Shown: positions 1 to 10,409, counted from the stretch's first letter. The stretch is DNA of 64,000 bases from RGIG4079 sp045531405 (GCA_045531405.1 JAZSDX010000077.1:1-64000); one strand, 5' to 3'. The notes: generated by a model from the letters alone, not told the origin. Program-made: numbers and translations.

Positions 1-89
1 TATGCATAAAATAAAAAGCTTTTAATAACCGTTCAAACAGCGATTAAATGCCTTTCAAATTGTGTGTATTTGAGGATGCGAAAAGTGAG

Positions 90-131
90 AAAATTGTACG
101 TTTCGTTTTGAAAAATTGTACGTTTCGTTTT
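90..131. repeat. 22-bp period direct repeat
   Basis: The 20-base unit aaaattgtacgtttcgtttt occurs at 90-109 and again at 112-131, two bases apart. It lies in sequence without a gene. Its function is not apparent. Confidence 0.8.
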
Positions 132-463
132 TGCGATTATAATTGCAAAAAAAAATATTTTTTGATATCAGCAGAGCCTTTCTTATCGCTAATGCAAAAA
201 CAAACCATGACGGGTCTCGGCTTGTTCTTCTTATAAAATTAGTTTCTATTTTATTTCCGTGATATACATGAACACCGGCACACACGAGTAGCAAACTTAA
301 ATTGCACTATCCCATCGACGAGCCAACAAAGTTACACTAGTACCATTACTATGTCGAGAATACCGGCAGCATCTATTTACTTCATATGACTTCCATCTTA
401 AGCCAATTCTGGAAGAAAGTTAATAAACTCCACTTTCTTTTCGGGATTAGATTCCTCTACATT

Positions 464-500
464 TAATCGACAACTATAATCGACAACTATAATCGACAAT
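464..500. repeat. 13-bp tandem repeat, nearly three units
   Basis: The unit taatcgacaacta is repeated at 464-476 and 477-489, followed by a partial third unit at 490-500. It lies in non-coding sequence beside a possible decayed gene and looks like a small replication-slippage repeat. Confidence 0.8.
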
Positions 501-512
501 CAGTCGCAAAAC

Positions 513-887
513 TCAATTAAGAGCAAAATCTACACCAACAATAGCAGAAGTTCCTGCAACAGCTATTACTTTGTAATAGTAATAGAAGTTATTTTGACGC
601 TCAGCGAGTAAATTTCGCATTGCAAAACATGACGCAACCGACGGCATAAACCAAAAAGTGTGAGTTAACGAGCGTAACAACGGAACATGAGAAAACGGCA
701 TAGGTGGACGCCCTCTTCTCAATTGTAAATCACAGACAGCCATTTCGTTATATACACCCAAAATAAAATTAAACATCTTCTGCGCCTCATCTTTATACAC
801 AAAAGTAGCATCGTCGCCCTCCCCTATCTATTGTTGATTCGCGCCAAGCTCATAATGATATTCTTCGAGAATCATACAGACCCAATT
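513..887 (-). pseudogene. Possible decayed fragment, weakly UPF0149/YecA-like
   Basis: Read on the minus strand, an open stretch (800 to 513, 95 residues) contains YKDEAQKMFNFILGVYNEMA, which resembles the segment of UPF0149/YecA-type proteins that begins with an acidic run and continues as an amphipathic helix with an xxYN motif. The same frame continues upstream as WEHLTNWVCMILEEYHYELG but is broken by an in-frame TAG near position 837 and by another stop further upstream. The C-terminal half (from about residue 28) has odd composition and no family match that I recognise. I read this as a broken remnant rather than a working gene. It may also be chance open sequence. Confidence 0.3.
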
Positions 888-970
888 CGTAAGATGCTCC
901 CATTCATTACAAGCTCACGAGCGAACGTAAACAAGTCTCAAAAGATGTCATTTTGTGAAAGGAATAAATC

Positions 971-1012
971 AATAAGGTGGTGAGCCAAAACTCTTTGACT
1001 CACCACCTTATT
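971..1012 (-). terminator. Terminator of the 1548-residue T9SS gene
   Basis: A perfect 14-bp stem is formed by 971-984 and 999-1012, with a 14-base loop, beginning 19 bases past the stop codon of the minus-strand gene that ends at 1031. No long T-run follows, so it may act partly by protecting the 3' end. Confidence 0.75.
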
Positions 1013-1030
1013 ATCTATTATTTACTACTA

Positions 1031-4000
1031 TTATTGTTTTATTAGCAGTTTGGTAATTCCTTCGGCTTTTATCACATAAGTCCCGGACGAAAGGTCTTCA
1101 ATATTTATTGTTGCAGTAGTTTCTTCGATTTCTACCGATTTCACTACTCTACCATCAACCGACACTATTAATAAATTGCCAATTTCGCTCATTGAATTTA
1201 CGGTTATATATGTATCTGCCGGATTTGGATAGATTGAAATTTCCGGAGCAAACAATGTCGATTCAATACTTGTCAATTGACCAGAATAAACGGTCTCTCC
1301 TCCATTTGCCGAAGTTCGTATCAACTCATTATTATCGGCATAGTTTGCGTTTACAATAAAGTTCCATTTAGCCAAATCCCCCTCTACTGCAACATTGTCA
1401 CCATCTGCATCAGGAATATCAACATTATCTTTGAATACCCATTTTACAATCGATTTATCATATGATCTCCCCTCTAAATCGGTCTCTTGTTGTCCCTTAA
1501 GAGCATCCTTTGCCTTTTCAAAATCATATGTACCGGGAATTGTCGCCGGTTTGACAATATTGCCATTCTCATCAACTTCAGCCTGAACTAATACATAACC
1601 ATCTTCATCAGGAGTCAAACCGGTTGAATTCTCTCCGGTTGTCTTGTCAATAGGATCATATAAATAAAAGCTTGTAACATTTCTATCAGAATCTCCATCT
1701 TTATCGGTATCAATAGAAAGAGTATAATTAGTTACAGGTTCACTACCGCCGGGGGCAGTTATATCCATATATACATAATACCATTGGTAAGAAGAATCGA
1801 TTACACCGTCTTTTCCTATGGTATTATCGATTTTATCATCTTTATTTGTATCATATTTAATTACCTCTGAATGCTTGTAAAGGCGTGTTGTTGCAGCCGG
1901 TGGCGTAGGAATATATGTATTAGCTGATACATATTCAGTTTGAGCGCTATCAAATAATTTACCAGCAGTTGTCTCATCTGGCACTCCTTCATAATTAACT
2001 GTTACATAAGCAATAAAATTGCGTTTTTGACCATTATCATCTACTGCATCAACATTTTCCACTTCATATTTAAAAGTATGATATTCCTTTGGCTGACCAT
2101 TTTCTGTTACCGTATATGTGGTATATGTCAAGCCATTGATTACATTACCCGAAGCATCTGAAATTGTACCATCAGCATTTAATTTTACTGCATTTTCTCC
2201 TGTCAAGTCAAATGTAATTTCACCTACTTTACCATCATTACCATCTGCGCTACCATTTTCTTTTTCTTCAACATCATAAATCGACATTGTATAACCTTGG
2301 ATTTGATAGAAATTCCCACCTGATGTAGCATAATTTTCAACTTCACTCCAAGATGCAGTTGCATTGTATTGAAGGAGGTCTATTTTATTATTACCACTAT
2401 TATCAGTAGCATATTGAGGATCTATTGACAAATACACTTGTGATGGAGGGAAGAATGTATTTGGTTGCAAAATATACTTACCAAACATCAAACCGGGACG
2501 ATATGTATAGATATAAGCATAGTCGGTCATACCATCGCTATTATTGTCGATAATATTTCCATTTGCATCTTTTGCTTGTTCTGCATAAATCCAAAGACCA
2601 TTTGTTTCAGTAGCATCGGTATTTGCTTTACCGGTGTACCATTGAGCAGTAGGAATGATATCGGTCATATCTGCATTTGCTGCACCATTATTAGTCCATG
2701 AACCATCATTGTTTTCGGTAAAACGATTTGCCATACCCACAAGGAACGAACCGGTATTACCGGGATATTGACCTTGAGGAACAACCAAGAACAACTCATT
2801 ATTAAACTCAAAAGTAGTACCACCGATAGTGTTTACAAAAGTACTTGACTCATAAATAGCACGCTCGTCGGCAGTTGCTTTTTGTGTAGTTTCGTCACCC
2901 GATTGCAAAGAATATATATTTGTCAATTGTTCATATATATATTCCTCACCTTCACGACCATTACAATTCACAGGGAATGCATAGTTTTCTTGTGCATAAG
3001 CAAAATCCGGATTTGTACCATCTTCGGTAAATTTAATCCAATTACCTTCAGGCACATATACCGTACTACCCGATTTAACAAGTTTAACACGGAACACTGT
3101 TTTTGATACCATTGGAGCCATATAAAGATAACACCACTCATCGTTATATAAATCACCTTGAGCCGAGAAGTAATCTACACGACCGGGTAATGTCGGGTCG
3201 GTTGCACGTAATGATTCAGCAACAGCCGATGCTTCCAATTCAGCGACAAGCGAAGCCGGCAAGTCAAATGAACCATGCCAATTTTTATCAAAATTGTGAA
3301 ATTCGATTGAAGAACACACAAGAGCATAATTATTGTTATCATTCCACGAATTAACATCATAACTCCAGCCTGTTCTTAATCCTCGAGTTAAGAACGTACC
3401 ACTTCCATCAACCGCTATACATTGATTTTCACGGTGATAACTAACAAGTGGACGACGTTCAATAGTATTATCAGCATATACTCCAACTGATACTTGAGGA
3501 TATGTTGATGGATATTTATCTTTATCATCGGGAATTTCAGCACGTGGGTCTTCTCCTAAAAAACGTAAAATACCACCTTTAAGTGTTGTTGATTCTAATT
3601 GAGGATCATGCTGAAATTGCTCAGCGATATTATCATTAGTATATTGAGCAATATACCAACAGCCATTGTAAAACGTTCCTTGACGATAACAGTCGGGCTC
3701 GCTATGGAAATTAGGGAATTCATTAGCATCTGGGGTTACATAGCCATCATAACCGGTATAGTCATCCCCTTCTTTACCTACAATCTTATATTCATAAACT
3801 TTTGAAATTGAGTAACGAGGTTTTGACCAGTCGCGAGTAGTGATTGTTACAGACCTATCTTCATTATGCAAATAATTAGTATATTGATCCGGAACTATTA
3901 CTTCGGGATAAACAGCCTCTATGCAATAATTATAAGTGGCACCCGACACACATGTAGTATCTACATAGTTTGAACCTCCGATTTCAAGAATTTCCTCATT

Positions 4001-5677
4001 TCGAATATTTATTTCTTCTCCATCTCTAATCACATTGTAGTGATGAGGTTGACAACCATATCCATGCCATTCGTTCCATAATAATTGTACGATACAATAA
4101 CCTTTATTGTCTTGCACCGGGTTTGTATCAATCCACACAGGAGAACACGGCATAAACTCAGGAACAAGATTTGAAGATACTGCTTCTGTTCCTAATGTCC
4201 CTCCCGAATAAACAGGAATTACTTTATAGGTATATGAACGTTCATAATATTTACGATCATCATCTTCAAGCACCGTAGCCCAACATACATCATCATGAGT
4301 GATTGAAGTTTCAGTTGTTTCGCCTACTTTTGTCCAATCAGAAGTAACCGTTTCTCCTGCACCATTGGTATAAGTTGATTGATAGTAAACTATATAACTT
4401 ACGGCATTATTAGGTGCATCCCATGAGATTATAGCATCTTGACGACCAAGATAATTCAAATTTCCTTCACATTCAACTGTGATATTTGAAACCGGATCTT
4501 TGTCGGGAGTTGCAACAAAAGGATAACGATAAACTCCTACACCAGGGATATAACCGTAAATATAGGCATGATATTCATCAACAACTTCAGCATTCAAACT
4601 TTGACGAATATAATTATTTTTAGATGGAAGATATATTGTTTTTGGATTTTTCCCACCTAATAGAATAGGCGAATTTGCTGTCATGTCATATATCGTAATT
4701 TCCTTATACGGATTACTAGTATCTTCTTCGTCATAACTATTATAAACCAAGAAATCATGACCACTTAATGAGAACACTGTAAATTGAGGGCTGTAGTTAT
4801 CTGTAACAACAGGAGTAGCGTCCCATGTAATAGACTTTCCATCTGCGCTCAATGTTCCTCGATAAATTGCTTGAGCAGTCATAGATGTTCCGTCATATGC
4901 AGGTATTGTATAATACACTTTATCACCGTGTTGTTTTACAAAATTATATGGACTTGCAGGACTTATGCCACTTGCCAAAGGCGATGCATACAAATCTTTT
5001 GCAGCTACAACACCATTAACAATTGTATAACGAGCGATTTTTGTTGACTCTGCCGCTATCCATATATAACCTGTTCCATTTACTCCATCTCCACATGCAC
5101 TCATTAAATATGCTTTATTTACCATCCACATTTCCAAAGGATCAAGATTAATTGTTTTCTTTACCCCGGGGACTCCTAATGCGGGACGCTCAGTATAATA
5201 ACAAAAAGTATGAATACCAACTTCCCAATCTAATGTAGTAGTTGGGTCTGAACCACGCATTGTATGAGTCCAAATAGTTCCAGCATCATCGGCAGCAATT
5301 GCTGGTCCCATGTAAAAATATTCAGCTGTCGATCCATTGCGAGATACAGGATATATTGTTGGGGAATTGCCTCCCGAAAAAGTTTCAACAACTACATCTG
5401 ATCCTGATTTATATATTTTCCAACCTTTTGTACAATATTGCAAATCAGGATGCATATCAGATATTGTCACTGGTGCAGGAAGAGTAAATATTGCGCCATC
5501 AGTCACTGCCGTTTGTAAATACTTTGAATTTACTTCATATGAATTTGTATATGACTCTAAAAAGTCTAGCCAATCAACACTTTTTACCGAAAAAGTTTGT
5601 GCTGATGCATTTATCACAAATGCGCACGCACATATTAATAACAAGACCTTTTGCAAAGGTGTATTAATTAATTTCAT
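1031..5677 (-). CDS. Giant T9SS-secreted surface protein with FN3 and propeller-like modules
   Basis: A 1548-residue exported protein of unknown role. Residues 1-26 are a signal peptide ending in NASA before Gln. About 60-390 looks like a beta-propeller, with repeated DDAGTIW-type and GYIWIAAE-type strands. About 395-620 holds two fibronectin III-like domains. The centre (about 640-1100) has further propeller-like strands, and 1110-1470 has Ig/FN3-like segments with acidic D-x-N-x-D loops that look able to bind calcium (DTNKDDKID, DTDKDGDSD). The last 70 residues, from NPADTYITV to the Lys-Gln end, form a type A T9SS sorting domain. T9SS cargo crosses the outer membrane and this domain is removed or anchored. 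The gene lies 99 bp downstream of gpmI and is separated from it by a terminator. I see no TAnnTTTG promoter in that gap. Adhesin or glycan-binding roles are possible but unproven. Confidence 0.85.
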   Translation of the reverse strand: MKLINTPLQKVLLLICACAFVINASAQTFSVKSVDWLDFLESYTNSYEVNSKYLQTAVTDGAIFTLPAPVTISDMHPDLQYCTKGWKIYKSGSDVVVETFSGGNSPTIYPVSRNGSTAEYFYMGPAIAADDAGTIWTHTMRGSDPTTTLDWEVGIHTFCYYTERPALGVPGVKKTINLDPLEMWMVNKAYLMSACGDGVNGTGYIWIAAESTKIARYTIVNGVVAAKDLYASPLASGISPASPYNFVKQHGDKVYYTIPAYDGTSMTAQAIYRGTLSADGKSITWDATPVVTDNYSPQFTVFSLSGHDFLVYNSYDEEDTSNPYKEITIYDMTANSPILLGGKNPKTIYLPSKNNYIRQSLNAEVVDEYHAYIYGYIPGVGVYRYPFVATPDKDPVSNITVECEGNLNYLGRQDAIISWDAPNNAVSYIVYYQSTYTNGAGETVTSDWTKVGETTETSITHDDVCWATVLEDDDRKYYERSYTYKVIPVYSGGTLGTEAVSSNLVPEFMPCSPVWIDTNPVQDNKGYCIVQLLWNEWHGYGCQPHHYNVIRDGEEINIRNEEILEIGGSNYVDTTCVSGATYNYCIEAVYPEVIVPDQYTNYLHNEDRSVTITTRDWSKPRYSISKVYEYKIVGKEGDDYTGYDGYVTPDANEFPNFHSEPDCYRQGTFYNGCWYIAQYTNDNIAEQFQHDPQLESTTLKGGILRFLGEDPRAEIPDDKDKYPSTYPQVSVGVYADNTIERRPLVSYHRENQCIAVDGSGTFLTRGLRTGWSYDVNSWNDNNNYALVCSSIEFHNFDKNWHGSFDLPASLVAELEASAVAESLRATDPTLPGRVDYFSAQGDLYNDEWCYLYMAPMVSKTVFRVKLVKSGSTVYVPEGNWIKFTEDGTNPDFAYAQENYAFPVNCNGREGEEYIYEQLTNIYSLQSGDETTQKATADERAIYESSTFVNTIGGTTFEFNNELFLVVPQGQYPGNTGSFLVGMANRFTENNDGSWTNNGAANADMTDIIPTAQWYTGKANTDATETNGLWIYAEQAKDANGNIIDNNSDGMTDYAYIYTYRPGLMFGKYILQPNTFFPPSQVYLSIDPQYATDNSGNNKIDLLQYNATASWSEVENYATSGGNFYQIQGYTMSIYDVEEKENGSADGNDGKVGEITFDLTGENAVKLNADGTISDASGNVINGLTYTTYTVTENGQPKEYHTFKYEVENVDAVDDNGQKRNFIAYVTVNYEGVPDETTAGKLFDSAQTEYVSANTYIPTPPAATTRLYKHSEVIKYDTNKDDKIDNTIGKDGVIDSSYQWYYVYMDITAPGGSEPVTNYTLSIDTDKDGDSDRNVTSFYLYDPIDKTTGENSTGLTPDEDGYVLVQAEVDENGNIVKPATIPGTYDFEKAKDALKGQQETDLEGRSYDKSIVKWVFKDNVDIPDADGDNVAVEGDLAKWNFIVNANYADNNELIRTSANGGETVYSGQLTSIESTLFAPEISIYPNPADTYITVNSMSEIGNLLIVSVDGRVVKSVEIEETTATINIEDLSSGTYVIKAEGITKLLIKQ

Positions 5678-5725
5678 AACTAAGTATTACGATTAATAAA
5701 TAAACAATCTTTTTTACCTATAAAT

Positions 5726-5766
5726 TATTTACAACCGACTATCTACTTGACCGTCGGTTGTAAATA
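5726..5766 (-). terminator. Terminator after gpmI
   Basis: A perfect 14-bp stem is formed by 5726-5739 and 5753-5766, with a 13-base loop. It starts 10 bases after the gpmI stop and separates gpmI from the large secreted-protein gene downstream on the same strand. Confidence 0.8.
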
Positions 5767-5776
5767 TAATCTTTCC

Positions 5777-7291
5777 TTATCCGATAAGATTTTTACCTGT
5801 CATCTCGGCAGGCTGATTAATACCCATGATGTGAAGAATAGTAGGCGCCACATCGGCAAGGATACCATCGGCAACCTTCGCATCTTTGTTAGCAGTCACA
5901 TATACACAAGGCACGGGGTTGAGTGAGTGAGCAGTGTTTGGAGTACCGTCGGCATTGACCGCGTTATCGGCATTACCGTGGTCGGCAATGATAATAACTT
6001 CGTAGTCGGCAGCCTTAGCAGCCTCAACAGTTTCTTTGACACATTCGTCAACCGCTTTCACCGCTTTTTCGATTGCTTCGTAGATACCGGTGTGCCCCAC
6101 CATGTCGCCATTAGCATAGTTCACAACGATGAAATCAAATTTTTCTGACTTGATAGCCTCAACCAATTTATCTTTCACTTCGTAAGCGCTCATTTCGGGC
6201 TTAAGGTCGTAGGTAGCCACCTTAGGAGAAGCCACGAGGATACGTTCTTCACCTTCGTAAGGAGTTTCGCGACCGCCATTGAAGAAGAATGTAACGTGAG
6301 CATATTTTTCAGTCTCAGCGATGTGAAGTTGTGATTTGTTGAGCGAAGAGAGATATTCTCCAAGAGTGTTTGACACATTTTCTTTGTCGAAAAGAATGTG
6401 AACACCTTTGAATGATGCATCATAAGGAGTCATACAATAGTATTGCAATCCGGGGATTGTCATCATACCTTCTTCGGGCATATCTTGTTGAGTCAACACG
6501 ATAGTCAATTCTTTAGCGCGGTCGTTGCGGTAGTTATAGAAAATCACCACATCACCCTCTTTGATGCGACCGTCAACGTTGGCGTTAACGATAGGTTTCA
6601 CGAATTCGTCGGTAACATCAGCGTCGTAAGATGCTTGCATGGCAGCAACCATGTCGGTAGCTTTTTCGCCTACACCATTAACCAACAAGTCGTAAGCTTC
6701 TTTTACACGTTCCCAACGTTTGTCGCGGTCCATTGCGTAGTAACGGCCGATGATTGAAGCAACCACACCTGCCGATTTCGCGCAGTGGTTTTGAAGTTGT
6801 TCGATAAAGCCTTTACCGCTACGAGGGTCGGTGTCGCGACCGTCCATAAAGCAGTGGATAAATACTTTGTCGAGTTCATAATGCTTAGCGATGTCGCAAA
6901 GCGCATATACGTGTTCGAGTGAAGAGTGCACACCACCATCAGAGGTCAAACCCATGAAGTGGATTGATTTGCCATTTTCTTTAGCATAAGAGAATGCACT
7001 CTTAATTTCGGGATTTTCAAGAATAGAACCGTCTTTACATGCCTTATTGATTTTCACAAGGTCTTGATAAAGCACGCGACCGGCGCCAATGTTAAGGTGA
7101 CCTACTTCAGAGTTACCCATTTGTCCGTCGGGCAAACCTACATTTTCGCCACTTGCTTGAAGTTGTGAATTGGGATAAGTTTCTGTTAAATAATCCCAAT
7201 AAGGAGTGGGTGTAGAATAAATCACATCTCCTTTTGATTTGTTACCGATTCCCCAACCGTCGAGAATCATCAATAACGCTTTTTTTGCCAT
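5777..7291 (-). CDS. gpmI: 2,3-bisphosphoglycerate-independent phosphoglycerate mutase
   Basis: This cytosolic glycolytic enzyme interconverts 3- and 2-phosphoglycerate without a bisphosphoglycerate cofactor, using two Mn ions. Its 504 residues match the family length. Visible motifs are the N-terminal metal site LDGWGIG (Asp11), the phosphoserine site MGNSEVGHLNIGAG (Ser61), the substrate loop CFMDGRDTDP, and the C-terminal phosphatase-type metal site IADHGNADNA near residue 455. It is a single-gene unit with a clear -7 promoter element at 7341-7348 and its own terminator. The start is the ATG at 7291, which gives the canonical short N-terminus MAKKALLMILDGWG. Codon use resembles that of the other housekeeping genes here. 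The assignment is secure. Confidence 0.97.
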   Translation of the reverse strand: MAKKALLMILDGWGIGNKSKGDVIYSTPTPYWDYLTETYPNSQLQASGENVGLPDGQMGNSEVGHLNIGAGRVLYQDLVKINKACKDGSILENPEIKSAFSYAKENGKSIHFMGLTSDGGVHSSLEHVYALCDIAKHYELDKVFIHCFMDGRDTDPRSGKGFIEQLQNHCAKSAGVVASIIGRYYAMDRDKRWERVKEAYDLLVNGVGEKATDMVAAMQASYDADVTDEFVKPIVNANVDGRIKEGDVVIFYNYRNDRAKELTIVLTQQDMPEEGMMTIPGLQYYCMTPYDASFKGVHILFDKENVSNTLGEYLSSLNKSQLHIAETEKYAHVTFFFNGGRETPYEGEERILVASPKVATYDLKPEMSAYEVKDKLVEAIKSEKFDFIVVNYANGDMVGHTGIYEAIEKAVKAVDECVKETVEAAKAADYEVIIIADHGNADNAVNADGTPNTAHSLNPVPCVYVTANKDAKVADGILADVAPTILHIMGINQPAEMTGKNLIG

Positions 7292-7340
7292 AGTTTTTAT
7301 ATCTATTTTTGTAATTTATATACTTAAAAAATTCAGAGTG

Positions 7341-7348
7341 CAAAGGTA
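7341..7348 (-). promoter_or_regulatory. Promoter -7 element of gpmI
   Basis: On the minus strand the sequence reads TACCTTTG followed by CA, a perfect Bacteroidetes TAnnTTTG element. It lies about 50 bases before the gpmI ATG. No strict TTTG -33 element is evident. Confidence 0.8.
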
Positions 7349-7464
7349 CAAAAAAATGCCCACATATTAAACTACTTTTCCCAACAAAAAGATCATTATG
7401 TTACCATAAATCAGCCTAATTGAAGTTTTTTAAGAAAAATACATATTATCTCATTTTTAATCTA

Positions 7465-7472
7465 TATATTTG
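7465..7472 (+). promoter_or_regulatory. Promoter -7 element for the 955-residue T9SS gene
   Basis: TATATTTG followed by CA matches TAnnTTTG and lies 49 bases before the ATG at 7522, implying a leader of roughly 43 bases. The -33 region is AT-rich without a clear TTTG. Confidence 0.7.
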
Positions 7473-7521
7473 CATTAAATATCATAAAAACATTATATTT
7501 TATATCTAAAAATCCCTAATT

Positions 7522-10389
7522 ATGAAAAAATTATTTTCTTTTTTGCTAACAATGTTGCTATGTGCCATCAGTAGCAATGCCGAAATCTACCTCATTAGCA
7601 GCAAGGCAAACGAAGCAGGCAAGCCTATCGCCCACAACGAACGGTGGTTTACTGTGGGAGAGAATGCTTTCGCCGATTTTAGCACTTTATTGGCCAATGC
7701 CGAAGAGAACTCCACTGTTTATGTTGCCGACGGCAATTACTCTGACGACATCACAATAGAAACCAATGGCTTGACATTTTTAGGAAACAACGCATTTAAT
7801 GATTGGACCGGGATTCGCAAAGAGGAATCTACAATCACCGGCACGATATACATAAAGGCCTCAAATGTAACAATCAACGGATTTAAATTCACCGAGGAGG
7901 GACGCATAGAATCAACAGCCGGCACAAACGCTGCCCCATTAAGTGGTATTAAGGTGTTATATAACTATTTCTCCGGCATGACAATCAAACGCTCTACCTC
8001 AAATCCTCTCGTTGAGATAGGTAATATTGTGGCAAATGCCAATGTTAACGACATTTCATCACAATGCCGATATAAAGATTGCGAAGCATCACACAACCAC
8101 TTTGTGGGTGATGCCACACACTATGCCAACTGCATCAGTTTCGGTGGTGCATTCGGCACAACAACCGCTGTTGACAACTATTTCTATGATGGTGGCACCG
8201 GCATCTATTTCGCTAACGCACAAGGCACTCTCAACATCAAGCACAACGTATTCAAAAGTGTAGGAAAAACCACATTTACTGCACCGGATGGTGGCAATAA
8301 AGGTGATTTTTGTATTGCCATATATCGCAGTGCCTTTGCTAATTCTACCACAGCCAACATTATTGCCAACGAATTTGACGGATGCTATGGTCAAGCATCA
8401 TTATATCCCTTAATACGCATTTTCCAAGGCAGCAGTGGCAGTGACAGCGAGGTACAACCAGTAAATTTCCGTGTAAATGTAAATGAAAACACTTTCAAAA
8501 ACAAAACGTCAGTAATGCCTAATGCTACACATAGCCAAGCCGGCGACAAGCTATTACTTTATAGCGACGAAAGTGCAGCCGGGAAGAAAATAAAATTTAA
8601 TATTTCTAACAACCACTTTGACAATCGCTTCTACAAATTTGCTTGGGTAACACTTGATGACGGATTGGGCGCTCGTGAAATTTATACTGACCAATTCTCT
8701 CGCTTTTACCATGCTTGCATGAAAGACAATAATATGTCAAGTTGGACAAGTTCATTAACCGGCACCGATGTAGCCAACCATGTTATAGGGCTAGAACTTG
8801 ACGATGTGACAGTGCTCCAAAGTTTTGACATCGACCCGCTTACCGGTGACATGTATTTTTCTCAAATGATGCCAACTTCTCGTAACAACACTTACAATTC
8901 GCTTCATGGACTCCCATCAAACCACGATGGCATTATTATCACACGTGTTCCTTGCACCGGAATTAATGGCTATAATTACACTTATAGCACAAATGTGGAA
9001 GCAATGGAAATTGGATATGGTGGCCATGGAACTAACATTTGCACAGTGCGCGACAAGAATGGGGAACTATGGATTTGGGGAGGAGGCAACGCATCGGTCA
9101 ATGATGACAACGATAAATCAGCAACGACCGCACGTTTCAAATTCAAAAAAGGAACAGATCTCAACCTCAACGTTTCAAGCAACACCGAAGATGTGAAAAT
9201 TTTCAACGAATTAGGTGCCGGCAACGAATACCCTGCTTGCGATGAAACATCTCGCTATCTTTGCATATATACCACAACAACCGACGTTCACACCTATAGC
9301 ATCTATAATCTCGATGATGCCCTTGAGGGAAAGAAAACTCTTATCAAAAAAGTAAACCTCAAAGTTGGGGATTTTGTCCGCCCGGCAATTAACAATGATA
9401 ATGGTTATGCGACTTGGTACATTCAAGGCTTTGACATCAATGGCGATCATCTCTATATCTATGAAGGTACGCCTAAAGGCGAAGAAGGAAACATCAACAC
9501 ATCCGATCCGACCATAGTGCTTACTTGCTATAACTGGCGAACAAACACTTGTGTTTATCGTGCTATGATTTATGACGACCGCATTAATAGTGCTATTTAT
9601 GGCGAGCCTGAAGGATTAGTTATTCGCCCTGACAAATATGGCCATGCGTGTCTATATTTCGCAATCGTAAATGGCAACGCCGGGTCTCGCAAAGTAAATA
9701 TATACAAACACGTTATTGACTACCACCCAGGTTATGATGCAACGAACAATAAAGCAACATACATAGGGGCATCTACAGAAACTTCAGCCCATTTCAAAGG
9801 TGACTACCCTGCGATGAATTACACTTGTGACACACAAAGCCTCAGTTTTTCAACTGATACTGCCGACGGAACCGATTCTAAATCCATTACAATAAATAAT
9901 GGTGAATACATCTTTGGTCGATGGTATGGCGTCATTACCGGTGAAGATGGTGACGCATTTACAGTTTCAATTCCAGAGAACAATGCATATTCGACAACAG
10001 CGACAGCGACTGTAACATTCAAACCTGAATATCACAATTCTACAAAAAGAACTTTTAATGCTTCTCTCAGGCTATTCTCTCCATTAGCAACTTCTAATGT
10101 AGAATCTAACGACATAGTAATTCCATTAACTGCAAGTTACTCCGGTCCACAAACCAATGTAGAAAATAACAGCATCATTGAAGAACCTATTGTCAAGGTT
10201 GAAAACAAAACCTTAATTATCAACAATGCCGATGTTAAAGCTATTAATGTATACTCCACCACAGGCGCGCTAATGGCTAACCGCAGCAATAGTAACACAC
10301 TTGATTTATCTCACCTAAATGGTGTATATATCGTAAATGTAAAAACTACCGACAACATTTCATATACCTCTAAGGTGATTATCAAATAA
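7522..10389 (+). CDS. T9SS-secreted beta-helix plus propeller protein (short paralog)
   Basis: A 955-residue exported protein. Residues 1-20 are a signal peptide (cleavage after SSNA). About 45-390 reads as a right-handed parallel beta-helix: short strands such as NSTVYVADGNY, GLTFLGNNAF and NVTINGFKF, then regularly spaced N-H-F/N-Y-F turns. About 400-745 resembles the beta-propeller of helveticin J and TagC-type proteins, judged from the markers QSFDIDPLTGDMYFSQ, GYGGHGTN, YDLDDALEGK and GEPEGLVI. About 775-870 is an Ig/BACON-like domain with GVITGEDGDAF, and 885-955 is a T9SS sorting domain ending in VIIK. Its neighbour at 10540 is a longer paralog with the same module order. Substrate or target is unknown; a glycan-binding exoprotein or bacteriocin-like protein are both possible. 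The fold calls are mine by eye. Confidence 0.8.
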   Translation: MKKLFSFLLTMLLCAISSNAEIYLISSKANEAGKPIAHNERWFTVGENAFADFSTLLANAEENSTVYVADGNYSDDITIETNGLTFLGNNAFNDWTGIRKEESTITGTIYIKASNVTINGFKFTEEGRIESTAGTNAAPLSGIKVLYNYFSGMTIKRSTSNPLVEIGNIVANANVNDISSQCRYKDCEASHNHFVGDATHYANCISFGGAFGTTTAVDNYFYDGGTGIYFANAQGTLNIKHNVFKSVGKTTFTAPDGGNKGDFCIAIYRSAFANSTTANIIANEFDGCYGQASLYPLIRIFQGSSGSDSEVQPVNFRVNVNENTFKNKTSVMPNATHSQAGDKLLLYSDESAAGKKIKFNISNNHFDNRFYKFAWVTLDDGLGAREIYTDQFSRFYHACMKDNNMSSWTSSLTGTDVANHVIGLELDDVTVLQSFDIDPLTGDMYFSQMMPTSRNNTYNSLHGLPSNHDGIIITRVPCTGINGYNYTYSTNVEAMEIGYGGHGTNICTVRDKNGELWIWGGGNASVNDDNDKSATTARFKFKKGTDLNLNVSSNTEDVKIFNELGAGNEYPACDETSRYLCIYTTTTDVHTYSIYNLDDALEGKKTLIKKVNLKVGDFVRPAINNDNGYATWYIQGFDINGDHLYIYEGTPKGEEGNINTSDPTIVLTCYNWRTNTCVYRAMIYDDRINSAIYGEPEGLVIRPDKYGHACLYFAIVNGNAGSRKVNIYKHVIDYHPGYDATNNKATYIGASTETSAHFKGDYPAMNYTCDTQSLSFSTDTADGTDSKSITINNGEYIFGRWYGVITGEDGDAFTVSIPENNAYSTTATATVTFKPEYHNSTKRTFNASLRLFSPLATSNVESNDIVIPLTASYSGPQTNVENNSIIEEPIVKVENKTLIINNADVKAINVYSTTGALMANRSNSNTLDLSHLNGVYIVNVKTTDNISYTSKVIIK

Positions 10390-10409
10390 GTTTCTATCAA
10401 TCTCATCAC

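Larger units (their letters stand above)
1..1030. other. Gene-poor degenerate stretch
   Basis: No convincing intact gene lies here. The region holds two short tandem repeats, a possible decayed gene fragment on the minus strand, an isolated minus-strand TAACTTTG element at 327-334 with no gene after it, and the terminator of the following minus-strand gene. The short open frames at 48-236 and 55-294 overlap on opposite strands and neither has a recognisable domain or start context. Confidence 0.6.

Noticed and set aside
48..294. Overlapping small open frames near the left edge
   Set aside because: They lie on opposite strands over the 22-bp repeat and encode low-complexity, unrecognised sequence.
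5337..5696. 119-residue plus-strand open frame
   Set aside because: Antisense to the signal peptide region of the 1548-residue protein; no independent evidence.
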